From the NCBI RefSeq assembly GCF_019464495.1, contig NZ_CP080492.1, forward strand, positions 3,224,001 through 3,288,000: a stretch of 64,000 nucleotides of DNA, read 5' to 3'. The position numbers and the translations under genes are program-made. Positions 1 to 8,623 of the stretch are shown here, piece after piece (position 1 is the stretch's first letter; every line of letters starts with the position of its first letter). A model generated the notes under the pieces. The model had not been told where the DNA came from. It made no database searches and saw only the letters and a list, made by a program, of their open reading frames with translations. This DNA comes from Leucobacter luti (lineage in GTDB: Bacteria > Actinomycetota > Actinomycetes > Actinomycetales > Microbacteriaceae).

Positions 1-589
1 CTATATGGCGCTCCTCGGACTCCTCCTCGCCGCCGTTGCCGGCATTCTGCTCGGTGTTGGCATCGGGGTCTCGCCGCTCGCGCTGCACGCGACTCGGGTG
101 CCGCTTGAGTTCTTGAAGCCCATCCCGCCCATCGTGATCCTCCCGATCGTGGCGCTCGTCCTCGGTCCGACGGCCGGAATGGGGGTCTTCCTCGTCTTCT
201 TCGGCTGCTTCGTTGCGATCGCGGTGCAGACATCAGCTGGGGTGTTCGATACAGATCCGGTGACGCGCGACACGGGTCGCTCGTACAGCATGAACCGCTG
301 TGAGATCCTCGGCAGAATCGTTCTCCCGAGCGCACTGCCGTACATCGGGACAGCGATCCGCGTCGCCGCTCCCACCGCGCTCATCGTTGCCGTTGTGGCA
401 GGCCTGCTCGGGGGAGGCCCTGGGCTCGGCCAGAGTCTGCTGCTCGCGCAGATTTCGGGCAATCAGAATGAGCTCTTCGCCTACGTCCTGCTTCTCGGCC
501 TCCTGGGACTCGCAGTCCAGGGCGTGAGCCAGTGGGGCGAGCGCCGCCTCCTGCACTGGCATCCGCAGTACCGTACGGAGGCAGTGTAA
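1..589 (+). CDS. ABC transporter permease (SsuC/TauC type), 5'-truncated by window edge
   Basis: Inner-membrane permease subunit of a nitrate/sulfonate/taurine-type ABC importer (BPD_transp_1 family). The frame is open from base 2, and the first ATG in the window is at base 5, but the remaining 194 residues are short of the usual roughly 250-280, so the true start probably lies upstream. Hydrophobic segments alternate with a cytoplasmic loop near codons 85-115 that resembles the EAA motif contacting the ATPase (GRSYSMNRCEILG followed by LPSALPYI). Its stop overlaps the next start as TAATG, so it is co-translated with a second permease, the ATPase and a sulfatase. The substrate-binding protein is not in view and may lie upstream. 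Family call is firm; substrate is inferred from the sulfatase. Confidence 0.85.
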   Translation, partial: YMALLGLLLAAVAGILLGVGIGVSPLALHATRVPLEFLKPIPPIVILPIVALVLGPTAGMGVFLVFFGCFVAIAVQTSAGVFDTDPVTRDTGRSYSMNRCEILGRIVLPSALPYIGTAIRVAAPTALIVAVVAGLLGGGPGLGQSLLLAQISGNQNELFAYVLLLGLLGLAVQGVSQWGERRLLHWHPQYRTEAV

Positions 590-1425
590 TGACGCTCACC
601 TCGACCATTCCCACTCGGACCTCCGTCGCTCGACGGCAGCGACGCAGTGGCGTGCCTGGATCGACCCTGATCGCAGCCGAGGTTCTCGTGCCGATTCTCC
701 TCCTGGTGGTGTGGTGGGTCACCTCTGCGAATTCCACGAACACCTTCTTCCCGCCGTTGCAGACGATCCTCACCAGGCTGATTGAGCTTGCTCAAGTGCC
801 CGCGTTCTGGACTGACGTCACATCCTCACTCGGCAATCTCGCGCTGTCGTTCGCGTTGGCGAGCGTGCTCGGAGTGCTCCTGGGGGCGGCCCTCGGATTG
901 ATCCAACCACTCGCGTGGTTCGTCGGGCCCACCCTGCACTTCTTTCGAGCGATTCCTCCGGTTGCACTCGTGCCGATTTTCGTGTCGCTGATCGGATTCG
1001 GAAACGAGACAAGAATCCTGTCGATCACACTCGCTGCGCTGTTTCCGGTGCTGATATCCACAATAGACGGCATCAAAGGGGCGGAACCGACGCTCGAAAT
1101 GGTCAGCAGGGTCTACCGATTCGGTCCAATCGATCGTCTGTTCTCGGTGACTCTCCCTGCGGCGAGTCCTCGGATCCTTTCAGGCATGCAGGTCAGCCTG
1201 ATGACCGCTTTCGTGGTGATGATCGCGAGCGAGATGCTCGGATCCTCGACGGGCCTCGGCGCGGCAACACTGCTGGCGCAGCAGTCCTTTGCCATTGCGG
1301 ATATGTGGGCGGGAATCCTGACCCTCGGGGTGCTCGGATACGCCGCTACCGCGATGTTCGTGCTGTTCCGGCGCCGGGTGCTGCGCTGGTACATCGCTTC
1401 ACAACAACAGGAGAAACGCTCATGA
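589..1425 (+). CDS. ABC transporter permease (SsuC/TauC type)
   Basis: Second permease of the same importer, 278 residues, normal length for the family. I chose the ATG at 589 because it overlaps the upstream stop (TAATG); an in-frame ATG at 532 would run deep into the upstream gene. There are about six membrane segments, and an EAA-like loop (EMVSRVYRFGPIDRLF then LPAASPRILSG) sits around residues 165-195. Together with the upstream gene it gives a heterodimeric membrane channel, whereas many Ssu/Tau systems use one permease gene. Its stop overlaps the ATPase start as ATGA. Confidence 0.9.
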   Translation: MTLTSTIPTRTSVARRQRRSGVPGSTLIAAEVLVPILLLVVWWVTSANSTNTFFPPLQTILTRLIELAQVPAFWTDVTSSLGNLALSFALASVLGVLLGAALGLIQPLAWFVGPTLHFFRAIPPVALVPIFVSLIGFGNETRILSITLAALFPVLISTIDGIKGAEPTLEMVSRVYRFGPIDRLFSVTLPAASPRILSGMQVSLMTAFVVMIASEMLGSSTGLGAATLLAQQSFAIADMWAGILTLGVLGYAATAMFVLFRRRVLRWYIASQQQEKRS

Positions 1426-2207
1426 TTGATCACGAAACTGCACCGCGACTCCGCGTCGCGGGCCTCGCGAAAACCTACAACACCAAGCGTGGCGCTGTGC
1501 CGGTAATCGCTGATCTCACCTTTGACGTCGCCGCTGGCGAGATTGTCTGCATCGTTGGTCCATCCGGGATAGGCAAGACGACACTGCTGAAATGTCTCAC
1601 CGGTTTACAAAGCACGACCTCCGGAATCGCCAGTATCGATGGGAAGGCGATTGACGGGCCACCGGAAGAGATGGCACTCGTGTTTCAGGAATACACGCGC
1701 TCCCTGATGCCATGGCTCACCGTCGAAAAAAACGTACGATTGCCGCTCAAACACCTCCATCTCCCTGCCGCAGAACGGGAAGAGCGCATATCGTCCGCGC
1801 TCGTCGCCGTGGGCCTGATCGGGGCAGAGACGAAATATCCGTGGCAGCTCTCCGGCGGCATGCAACAACGCGTTGCGATCGCGCGCGCGATTGCCTACCG
1901 TCCCGAGGTGCTCGTGATGGATGAGCCGTTCGCCTCGGTCGATGCGCAGACCAGATTCGAGCTCGAAGACCTGTGCCTGCGAGTGCGCGCGCAGTTCGGG
2001 ATGACGATCGTGATTGTCACACACGATATCGACGAGGCCGTGTATCTCTCTGATCGAGTCGTGGTGCTGGGGGAGCGTCCTGCGCGCGTGACTGAGATCA
2101 TCGACGTGAATTTTGGCGGCGCCCGCGACCAACTCACGACGAGGGCGCGACCAGAGTTTGCCGAACTGCGCACCACCATTTTCGAATTGATCCGGAAGGC
2201 TGGCTAG
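1422..2207 (+). CDS. ABC transporter ATP-binding protein (SsuB/TauB type)
   Basis: ATPase that powers the importer, 261 residues, cytoplasmic and docked on the two permeases. Walker A is GPSGIGKTT at residues 46-54, the ABC signature LSGGMQQR is at 143-150, Walker B with the catalytic Glu is VLVMDEP at about 163-169, and the switch His is in IVTHDIDEAV. The start at 1422 overlaps the permease stop (ATGA). A much longer in-frame extension back to 915 only reads the permease gene in another frame and was rejected. The sulfatase starts two bases after the stop. Nitrate/sulfonate/taurine subfamily by overall pattern; the exact ligand is unknown. Confidence 0.92.
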   Translation: MIDHETAPRLRVAGLAKTYNTKRGAVPVIADLTFDVAAGEIVCIVGPSGIGKTTLLKCLTGLQSTTSGIASIDGKAIDGPPEEMALVFQEYTRSLMPWLTVEKNVRLPLKHLHLPAAEREERISSALVAVGLIGAETKYPWQLSGGMQQRVAIARAIAYRPEVLVMDEPFASVDAQTRFELEDLCLRVRAQFGMTIVIVTHDIDEAVYLSDRVVVLGERPARVTEIIDVNFGGARDQLTTRARPEFAELRTTIFELIRKAG

Positions 2208-2208
2208 C

Positions 2209-4524
2209 ATGGCCGAACTGCCGCGCCGCGGATATGAACGCTTCGCCGGGATACCCACCGAGTTCGCCTCGACGTCGACGCCAGCGTGGCGATCGCAGAC
2301 GCGGGCCCGTGCGGGCGCCCCGAATGTCATTGTGATGCTCGTTGACGACCTGGGATTCAGCGATCTCGGCCCGTTTGGGAGTGAGATACCCACGCCCCAC
2401 ATCGACGACCTTGCAGGTGGCGGCTGGGTGTTCACGAACTATCGCACGGCACCGATGTGCTCGCCCGCGCGCGCCGCACTCATGACGGGGCTCAACCCGC
2501 ACCGCGCAGGATTTGGCTTCGTGGCGCACACTGACCCTGGCTACCCGGGGTTCGCGTGTGAACTCCCTGAGGATGCACCGACGCTGGCAGAGTCACTGCG
2601 AGCGGGCGGCTATGCCACGTTCATGGTGGGGAAGTGGCATCTCACGGTCGAATCACGACTGCACGACGCGGCGGATCGCTCGTCCTGGCCGCTCCAGCGT
2701 GGCTTCGACCACTACTTCGGGAGCATGGATGGCTTCACCTCGCTGCACCACCCGCACCGGCTGGTGCGGGATAACTCGGTGGTCCACATCCCTGAATTTC
2801 CAAACGGCTACTTTCTGACTGATGAGCTCACGGAAGAAGCGCTCATGATGATTGACGAGTTGCGGGTAAATGACACCGATACGCCGTTCTTTCTCTACTA
2901 CGCCCACACTTCTGTGCACGGCCCGATTCAGGCAAAGCCTGCCGATATCGCCACGCACCGTGGACGATACGAGGCCGGGTGGAATGCGCTGCGCGAGGCG
3001 AGGTTCGCTCGGCAGCGCGAACTGGGCATCGTGCCGGAGCATGCTCGATTGCCTGACGATTCGATCTCTGATGGGAACCTGATTCCAGCTTGGGACACGC
3101 TCAGCGCGGCAGAGCGGGCACTGTTCGCCAACCACATGGAGGTCTACGCGGCCGCCGTTACTGAAATTGACGAGAGCGTCGGCCGGCTCGTGGCGCGGCT
3201 CGATCAGCTCGGAGAGCTTGACAACACGATCATCGTGCTCGCGAGCGACAATGGTGGCTCAGCTGAGGGTGGGCAGAATGGCACGAGAAGCTACTTCGCA
3301 CAATTCGGCATCTCGGCAGCGCTCCCAGACGATTGGGTGCGCGACGTGCCGCGCGATCCGGCGGAGATAGGGGGCCCGCGGTTGTTCAGCCAGTACCCGA
3401 CGGGCTGGGCACGTGTCTCGAATACTCCGTTCCGCTCCTTCAAATCCACCACCTACGAGGGTGGAGTCCACGCGCCCTTGATAGTGTCGTGGCCAGCGGC
3501 TCCGGGGGGCGTGCCGGGTCTGCGAGACCAGTTCGTGTATGTCTCCGATCTCGCGCCGACCCTGCTTGACCTTGCGGGAGTAAGCCCGCTTGCCGAGCGC
3601 GCCGGGCGGGCTGCTCAGGAAGTGGATGGGCGAAGCGTTGGCGCGCTGCTGCGCGACCGGCACGCGCCAGGCCGCGCAGCGCAGCACTTCGAGTGTATGG
3701 GTCGGCGATCCATGCTCGACAGAGGATGGAAGGCGCTCTCGCCAGTTCCGCCGACACCGGCCACCGGGGCAGCCGGTGGCAACTGGGAACTGTACGACCT
3801 CACCAATGATCCAACGGAAACTCAGGACCTGGCCGCAGCGAACCCGGAGCTGGTGGCCCGACTCGCTGGACGCTGGGTGGCCGAGGCCTGGCTCAACACC
3901 GTGTTCCCGATTGACGACGATGGCACGCTGCACAAGACGCGCCCAGAATCCGAGCGGGTACTTGGTGCCCCCGTGACACTGCCACCATTTCGCCCTCCGC
4001 TCGAGCGGTTTCGAGCCGCGCAGCTCACGGTATTGCGCTCATTCTCTATCGAGATCGATGTGGTCCTGACTCAGACAACCGCCGGAGTCGTTGTTGCCCA
4101 CGGGGACCAGGGCGGCGGATACCTGCTCGCGATTGATGCTGGAGCGCCGCTGCTCTCTTACAACGCGTACGGAGACATGCATCGTGTACGCGGCATCGCG
4201 CTCACGCACGGACATCATCAGTGTGAATTGCGTTTCACTGAAATCGACGGGATGCGGTGGCGAGTCGTGCTCTCCTCGGGAGACGCCGTGCTCGCGGAGC
4301 TCCCCGAGGTGCCGATGCTCCTGGGAATGGCTCCCTTTACCGGGATCAGTGTGGGGTACGACTACGGCGGGCCCGTGGACTGGGACCTCCATGCACAGCA
4401 CCGTTCGTATCGTTTCACGGGCGGAACGATTGAGCGAGTGCGGTACGTGCCCGGAGCGCGATCACCACACGATCCTGTCGTGCTGCGTGAGATCACGGAG
4501 ACGGTCGCTGCTCTCGCGGACTGA
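2209..4524 (+). CDS. Arylsulfatase-like sulfatase, formylglycine (Cys) type
   Basis: Predicted hydrolase of sulfate esters, 771 residues. The signature CSPARAALMTG begins at Cys84, the residue normally converted to formylglycine, so activity should need a formylglycine-generating enzyme, which is not in this window. Metal-binding Asp46-Asp47 lie in VMLVDDLGFSDLG, and a second metal/active-site segment reads LASDNGGSAEGG. No signal peptide is visible, so it is probably cytoplasmic and acts after import. The last 180 or so residues form an extra beta-rich domain seen in long bacterial arylsulfatases. It follows the ATPase by one base, giving an importer-plus-sulfatase operon like Ats-type sulfur scavenging systems (that parallel is inference). 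Confidence 0.93.
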   Translation: MAELPRRGYERFAGIPTEFASTSTPAWRSQTRARAGAPNVIVMLVDDLGFSDLGPFGSEIPTPHIDDLAGGGWVFTNYRTAPMCSPARAALMTGLNPHRAGFGFVAHTDPGYPGFACELPEDAPTLAESLRAGGYATFMVGKWHLTVESRLHDAADRSSWPLQRGFDHYFGSMDGFTSLHHPHRLVRDNSVVHIPEFPNGYFLTDELTEEALMMIDELRVNDTDTPFFLYYAHTSVHGPIQAKPADIATHRGRYEAGWNALREARFARQRELGIVPEHARLPDDSISDGNLIPAWDTLSAAERALFANHMEVYAAAVTEIDESVGRLVARLDQLGELDNTIIVLASDNGGSAEGGQNGTRSYFAQFGISAALPDDWVRDVPRDPAEIGGPRLFSQYPTGWARVSNTPFRSFKSTTYEGGVHAPLIVSWPAAPGGVPGLRDQFVYVSDLAPTLLDLAGVSPLAERAGRAAQEVDGRSVGALLRDRHAPGRAAQHFECMGRRSMLDRGWKALSPVPPTPATGAAGGNWELYDLTNDPTETQDLAAANPELVARLAGRWVAEAWLNTVFPIDDDGTLHKTRPESERVLGAPVTLPPFRPPLERFRAAQLTVLRSFSIEIDVVLTQTTAGVVVAHGDQGGGYLLAIDAGAPLLSYNAYGDMHRVRGIALTHGHHQCELRFTEIDGMRWRVVLSSGDAVLAELPEVPMLLGMAPFTGISVGYDYGGPVDWDLHAQHRSYRFTGGTIERVRYVPGARSPHDPVVLREITETVAALAD

Positions 4525-4731
4525 GCGGTGCCGGTCCGCTGGAAGAGTCTGCGGTTCGAGCGGAAGCCTCTGGCGACCCGGTGATCCTCACTCAGCGAGA
4601 GCCGAGCGCCACGACTCAGTCGACAGCGATCGCTGTGGTTGCGGCCACGCGCCACGGGGACGCGGCGAGCTCAAGCGGATGCGCCGCTGAACGCTGAGCT
4701 GCGCGGAGCATCCAGGTGGTGCGCGACCGTG
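4525..4731. other. Convergent intergenic region, no gene seen
   Basis: About 200 bases between the convergent sulfatase and EthD-like genes. It holds only a weak 6-bp GCGGCG/CGCCGC stem and no strong terminator hairpin that I can identify. Confidence 0.4.
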
Positions 4732-5043
4732 TTACCCCAGTGATAGCTCGGTGGTCGGGAAGCTCAGCACTGTGGCTCCGCCGGTGGCGTAGTTCGGAAC
4801 ATCGGACTCGACGGCCCGTCCCTCCGGTGACGACATCGCTGCGTCTAGCGCGGCCGCGTTTGCGAACGTCGCTCGAAAGCAGCCGTAGTAGGGGCCTGCG
4901 CCTGGCTCTGCGATCCCCAGGGCGTAGCTCATCTCCTGCACACCCGGCAGCTTCGCGCACAGGGGCAGGTGGGTCTGTTCGTAGTACGCGGCAAATGCTG
5001 CACGGTCCGTCGGCTCTGGATACAGGACCAGAAGAGTGTGCAT
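4732..5043 (-). CDS. EthD family protein
   Basis: Small ferredoxin-like-fold protein of 103 residues, the usual EthD length. The N-terminus (LLVLYPEPTDRAAFAAYYEQTHLPL) shows the family pattern of a beta strand, a YY-x-HLPL helix and then a glycine-rich middle. EthD-like proteins accompany ether-degrading or other catabolic systems and often act as small dimeric accessory proteins or isomerase-like enzymes; the role here is unknown. It lies five bases downstream of the amidohydrolase on the same strand, so the two are very probably co-transcribed. Confidence 0.8.
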   Translation of the reverse strand: MHTLLVLYPEPTDRAAFAAYYEQTHLPLCAKLPGVQEMSYALGIAEPGAGPYYGCFRATFANAAALDAAMSSPEGRAVESDVPNYATGGATVLSFPTTELSLG

Positions 5044-5048
5044 GCCGG

Positions 5049-6695
5049 CTACTCCGTCTCTGCCGTATAGACGCGGCGGCCAGCAAACCAGGTCTCAGTG
5101 ACGGTGGTCTCGACGAGCTCGGTCTCCGGATATGCGAACGGATCCCGGCTGAGAAGCACAAAGTCAGCCGATTTTCCGACGGTGAGCGATCCTGTCTCGG
5201 CAGCGAGTCCCATTGCTTCGGCGCCTCCGATCGTGAACGCCGCGATTGCTTCTGCGAGCGAGATCGCCTGCTCTGGCCACAGCGTTCCCGGGTAGCTTCC
5301 GCTTGGATCTGCGCGAGTGACGAGCCCGTGGATGCCTTCCCACGCATTCGGTGATGGCGACACGGGCCAGTCGGATCCGCCAGCAACCACCGCGCCCGCG
5401 TCGAGGAGCGAGCGGTTGGGTTGCATCTGATCGGCTCGCTCGCGCGGAAGTACTTCGCGGATGGCCTCGACGATCGGGCCTGGCACCCAGATAAACGGTG
5501 AGATGTCTGCGGCCACGCCCAGCGCACCGAAGCGCGGCACGTCGTCGGGGTGCACGAACTGGCCATGGGCAACCTGGTACCGAGTGTCTGTATAGCCCTC
5601 ACTACGGATCGTCTCCACGGCGTTCAGCACGGCGTGCACCGAGGCGTCACCGGTGCAGTGAATCTTGGCCGAGAGCCCCTTGTCAGCGACGCGACGCAGC
5701 CAGTCGGTGAGCTCAGCCGGATCGAGCAATGTGCTGCCGTGGAAGTGATCGCCGTGCACGTCATCGGGCAAGTAGGGTTCAATGAATGCGCCGGTGCGGG
5801 TCGGCGGCACCCCGTCCAGGAAGATCTTCACGAAGTCGGGACGGTGGTGCTCCGTGCGGAAGCGTTCGCCGTCAAACACCAGGTCGTTGCCGATCACGGT
5901 GTTCCCGAAGATTTCATCGTTGACCAGCATCGATGTCACGACCCAGGCGTCGAGTTCGCCAGCGCTGTCGAGCGCGCGCAGTGCTTCCAGCGTCGGTGTC
6001 GAAACCCCGGCATCCTGGAACGCGGTGACGCCGAAGGAGCTCAGAATTGACACCCCGTGCCTCGATGCCGCGCGATCCTGTTCCGGGCTGAGGCCACCAA
6101 CTTCGCGCTGCGCCTGCGCCACGGGGATCCCGGCTGCCTCGAGCAGCACACCGGTGGCGCGGCCCTCAGCGTCGAGCACCACTCCATCCTGTCCAGGGGT
6201 CACCCCCGCGATCTCCATGGCGCGAGTGTTCACCCAGCGGTTGTGGTGTGAATCATCTGAGAGCATCACTGGACGACCGCCTGCCGCCTCATCAAGCTGT
6301 GCGAGCGCGGCTGCCGTGTTGATCTCGCCGAGCCGGTCGCTGGCCCACGGTCCGCCAACGATCCATGCATCGTCGGGGAGCGCGGCGGCGTGCGCGCGCA
6401 CCGCAGAGACAATGCCCTCGAGGTGTGCGCCGAGCGGCACGCGCAGCTCGAACAGTTCCTCTTGTCCGGCGACCGCATGGTGGTTGTGTACGTCGACGAG
6501 GCCGGGCATCACGAATGCGCCGTCGAGTTCGCGGATCTCCGTGGCCGGTGAGGCGAGTGCGGCAACCTCTGCTGCCGAGCCGATCGCGACGATTCGGCCG
6601 CCTGCAACGGCAAATGCCTCAGCGTGGGGCTGATCCGGATCGACGGTGTAGATCTGGCCGCCAGTGAGGATGAGATCGGGTGCGGGATGGGTCAT
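5049..6695 (-). CDS. Amidohydrolase family 3 (YtcJ-like)
   Basis: Metal-dependent hydrolase of 548 residues. The N-terminal half shows the urease-superfamily entrance: a beta-rich start, then MPGLVDVHNHH with the metal-binding HxH at about residues 70-72. Further metal-ligand regions are around AKIHCTGD and the terminal GGSDWPVSPS, which are hallmarks of the YtcJ/LAF3 subgroup. Substrates for this subgroup are mostly unassigned amides or cyclic amides. First gene of a two-gene minus-strand operon with the EthD-like protein, divergent from an SDR. A second amidohydrolase of the same subgroup lies at 20575-22248. Confidence 0.9.
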   Translation of the reverse strand: MTHPAPDLILTGGQIYTVDPDQPHAEAFAVAGGRIVAIGSAAEVAALASPATEIRELDGAFVMPGLVDVHNHHAVAGQEELFELRVPLGAHLEGIVSAVRAHAAALPDDAWIVGGPWASDRLGEINTAAALAQLDEAAGGRPVMLSDDSHHNRWVNTRAMEIAGVTPGQDGVVLDAEGRATGVLLEAAGIPVAQAQREVGGLSPEQDRAASRHGVSILSSFGVTAFQDAGVSTPTLEALRALDSAGELDAWVVTSMLVNDEIFGNTVIGNDLVFDGERFRTEHHRPDFVKIFLDGVPPTRTGAFIEPYLPDDVHGDHFHGSTLLDPAELTDWLRRVADKGLSAKIHCTGDASVHAVLNAVETIRSEGYTDTRYQVAHGQFVHPDDVPRFGALGVAADISPFIWVPGPIVEAIREVLPRERADQMQPNRSLLDAGAVVAGGSDWPVSPSPNAWEGIHGLVTRADPSGSYPGTLWPEQAISLAEAIAAFTIGGAEAMGLAAETGSLTVGKSADFVLLSRDPFAYPETELVETTVTETWFAGRRVYTAETE

Positions 6696-6767
6696 CGGTG
6701 ACTCCGTTCAACTATTGGGGGTGCCGCGGAATCCTGATCCGGAGCACGCCACACTCAGTATCCCAAG

Positions 6768-6783
6768 CGAGTGTCGACGCTCG
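6768..6783. promoter_or_regulatory. Imperfect palindrome in the amidohydrolase/SDR divergent gap
   Basis: The 16-bp sequence CGAGTGTCGACGCTCG matches its reverse complement at 14 of 16 positions and lies in the divergent gap 6696-6914. It could be an operator for either gene, but no regulator gene is adjacent, so this is a weak call. Confidence 0.25.
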
Positions 6784-6914
6784 TTGACCATGCGTGCTGC
6801 GATATTGACTGTGGGGGAGGGATCCTCTCATCGCCTCAGATTTCCGGGCAAGATGGGCCAGAACCCGAGGCGATGGCGTGCGGGCATTCGTTGTTTGCGA
6901 AGGGACACCACAGC

Positions 6915-7745
6915 ATGAATACTCAGGACAGCGCAGTTCAGGGGCGAGTCGTCGTCATTACCGGAGGTGGCACCGGGATCGGTGCCGCGATCGCCGAGCG
7001 GTATGCGGCAGAGGGCAATACCGTGGTCGTGGTGGGGCGACGTGCCGAGCCGCTCGCGGAAGTAGCTGCGCGCACGGGTGCCACCGCTGTGGTCGCCGAC
7101 GCGGCTGACGGTGCATCTGCTGCCGCGGCCGTTGCCGAGATCGTGGCGAAGTTCGGCCGGATCGATGTGCTTGTGCTCAACGCCGGCGGTCACGGCTTCG
7201 CAGCGGTCGGGGAAACAAGCGATGCTGACTGGACCGCGGCGATCACCGCGAACCTCTCGACAGCTTTTGTTCTGGCGCGCGAAGCTCTGCCGGCCCTGCT
7301 GACCGGGGCCGCAGCTGACGGCGGGAGCCAGATCGTCGTGGTGTCCTCGCTCGCAGGGCTGTTTGCTGGCCCGTCGGTCGCGGGCTACACCGTTGGGAAG
7401 CACGCGCTGATCGGGCTGACTCGCAGCCTCGCGCGCGATTACAGTCGCCGTGGTGTGCGGGTGAATGCAGTGTGTCCCGGGTGGGTGCGCACCCCGATGG
7501 CGGATCAGGAGATGGACGAGTTTGCTGAGCACGCGCCACACATTGTGGATCGGGACGCAGGCTACGCCGCCGTGACGCGTGATGTGCCGCTCGGTCGGGC
7601 TGCCGAGCCGTCAGAGATCGCGTCGATCGTGCGGTTCCTCGGATCGAGTGAGTCGTCGTACATGACGGGCGCCGTGCTCGTGGCCGACGGCGGGGCACAC
7701 ATTGTGGATCTGCCCACGCTCGCGTTCGAGCACGCAGGCATGTAG
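6915..7745 (+). CDS. SDR family NAD(P)-dependent oxidoreductase
   Basis: Classical short-chain dehydrogenase/reductase of 276 residues. The Rossmann cofactor motif TGGGTGIG is near residue 17, NAG in LVLNAGGHG, catalytic Ser in VVSSLAG and the YxxxK motif as YTVGK. I chose the ATG at 6915, preceded by AAGGGA; an in-frame start at 6771 adds 48 residues with no SDR similarity. The C-terminus ends MTGAVLVADGG as usual for the family. It is divergent from the amidohydrolase operon and could oxidise or reduce its product, but the substrate cannot be read from sequence. Confidence 0.92.
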   Translation: MNTQDSAVQGRVVVITGGGTGIGAAIAERYAAEGNTVVVVGRRAEPLAEVAARTGATAVVADAADGASAAAAVAEIVAKFGRIDVLVLNAGGHGFAAVGETSDADWTAAITANLSTAFVLAREALPALLTGAAADGGSQIVVVSSLAGLFAGPSVAGYTVGKHALIGLTRSLARDYSRRGVRVNAVCPGWVRTPMADQEMDEFAEHAPHIVDRDAGYAAVTRDVPLGRAAEPSEIASIVRFLGSSESSYMTGAVLVADGGAHIVDLPTLAFEHAGM

Positions 7746-7839
7746 TGCGCATGGAGTTCTCGACGGTGCCCTGAGTCGGGGCTCCTGCCGCGCGGGGCCT
7801 CCGCCGTGCCTCCGCCGCGCCGGGCCGTCGCGCTCAAAC

Positions 7840-7902
7840 AGGAAATCCGAGTTCGTGCAGGAAGAAATCAAGGATTCCTTCCTGCACGAACTCGGATTTC
7901 CT
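7840..7902. terminator. 63-bp near-perfect palindrome between convergent genes, likely bidirectional terminator
   Basis: Two 30-bp arms (7840-7869 and 7873-7902) are reverse complements with one mismatch, separated by a 3-base AAG loop. It sits between the SDR (plus) and livF (minus), both ending toward it. The stem is much longer than a typical intrinsic terminator and has no long T tract, so transcription termination is inferred from position. Confidence 0.6.
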
Positions 7903-7927
7903 TCGCGAACTCGAGTTGCTCCCGGGG

Positions 7928-8623
7928 CTAGCTCCCGAGATAGGCGGTGCGCAGCAGTTCCGGATCCTCTGCGAGCGCCGCGGCAGGGCCCTGACTGTGG
8001 CTGACGCGGCCGCTCGCGACCACCATCGCCTCGTCAGCGATACCGAGCGCGAGGTTGGTGAACTGCTCCACGAGCAGCACTCCGACCCCTGACGCTGCGA
8101 TGCCCTGGATGATGGGCAACAGACGCATGAATACCACGGGCGCGAGTCCGAGCGACATCTCATCGATGAGCAGGAACCGCGGCTTCGAAGCGAACGCTCG
8201 CGCGAGTACCACCATCTGCTGCTCACCGCCGGAGAGCAACACCGCCTGTGCGTCGATTCGTTTTTCGAGCTCGGGGAATGACGCAAGGACTTCACGCATC
8301 GTTCCCTCGGACTTTGCAGTCAGCATGATGTTCTCTCGCACAGTGAGCGACGGGAAGATCGCGCGCCCCTGCTCGATGTGGGAAATGCCGAGCCGCGACC
8401 GCTGCACGCGAGTGCGCTTGCCGATCGACTCGGTATCGACGGTGATCTCCCCGGCAGAATGCGTGATCACGCCGGAGACAGACTCGAGGAGGCTCGTCTT
8501 GCCTGCCCCGTTCGGACCGACGAGCGCGAGGATCTGACCCGCTCGGATGGTGAGGCTCACATCGGAAATGACCGGCCCAGCGCCGCGACTGACGGTGACT
8601 CCCGCGAGCTGCAATTCGCTCAT
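7928..8623 (-). CDS. livF: Branched-chain-type ABC transporter ATP-binding protein (LivF)
   Basis: Second ATPase of a branched-chain amino acid/amide-type ABC importer, 231 residues, the normal LivF size. Walker A is GPNGAGKTS near residues 35-43, the ABC signature is LSGGEQQM, and Walker B is RFLLIDEMSLGLAP. The LivF-type SLGLAP following Walker B is clear. Its start overlaps the stop of the LivMG fusion gene (ATGA), making it the last gene of the operon MoaF-like, livK, livH, livMG, livF. The substrate is not predictable; members of this group also carry amides, urea and aromatic acids. Confidence 0.92.
   Translation of the reverse strand: MSELQLAGVTVSRGAGPVISDVSLTIRAGQILALVGPNGAGKTSLLESVSGVITHSAGEITVDTESIGKRTRVQRSRLGISHIEQGRAIFPSLTVRENIMLTAKSEGTMREVLASFPELEKRIDAQAVLLSGGEQQMVVLARAFASKPRFLLIDEMSLGLAPVVFMRLLPIIQGIAASGVGVLLVEQFTNLALGIADEAMVVASGRVSHSQGPAAALAEDPELLRTAYLGS

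Noticed and set aside
7840-7902. Possible end of an insertion sequence
   Set aside because: No transposase, second end or target duplication seen; a terminator or palindromic repeat is simpler.
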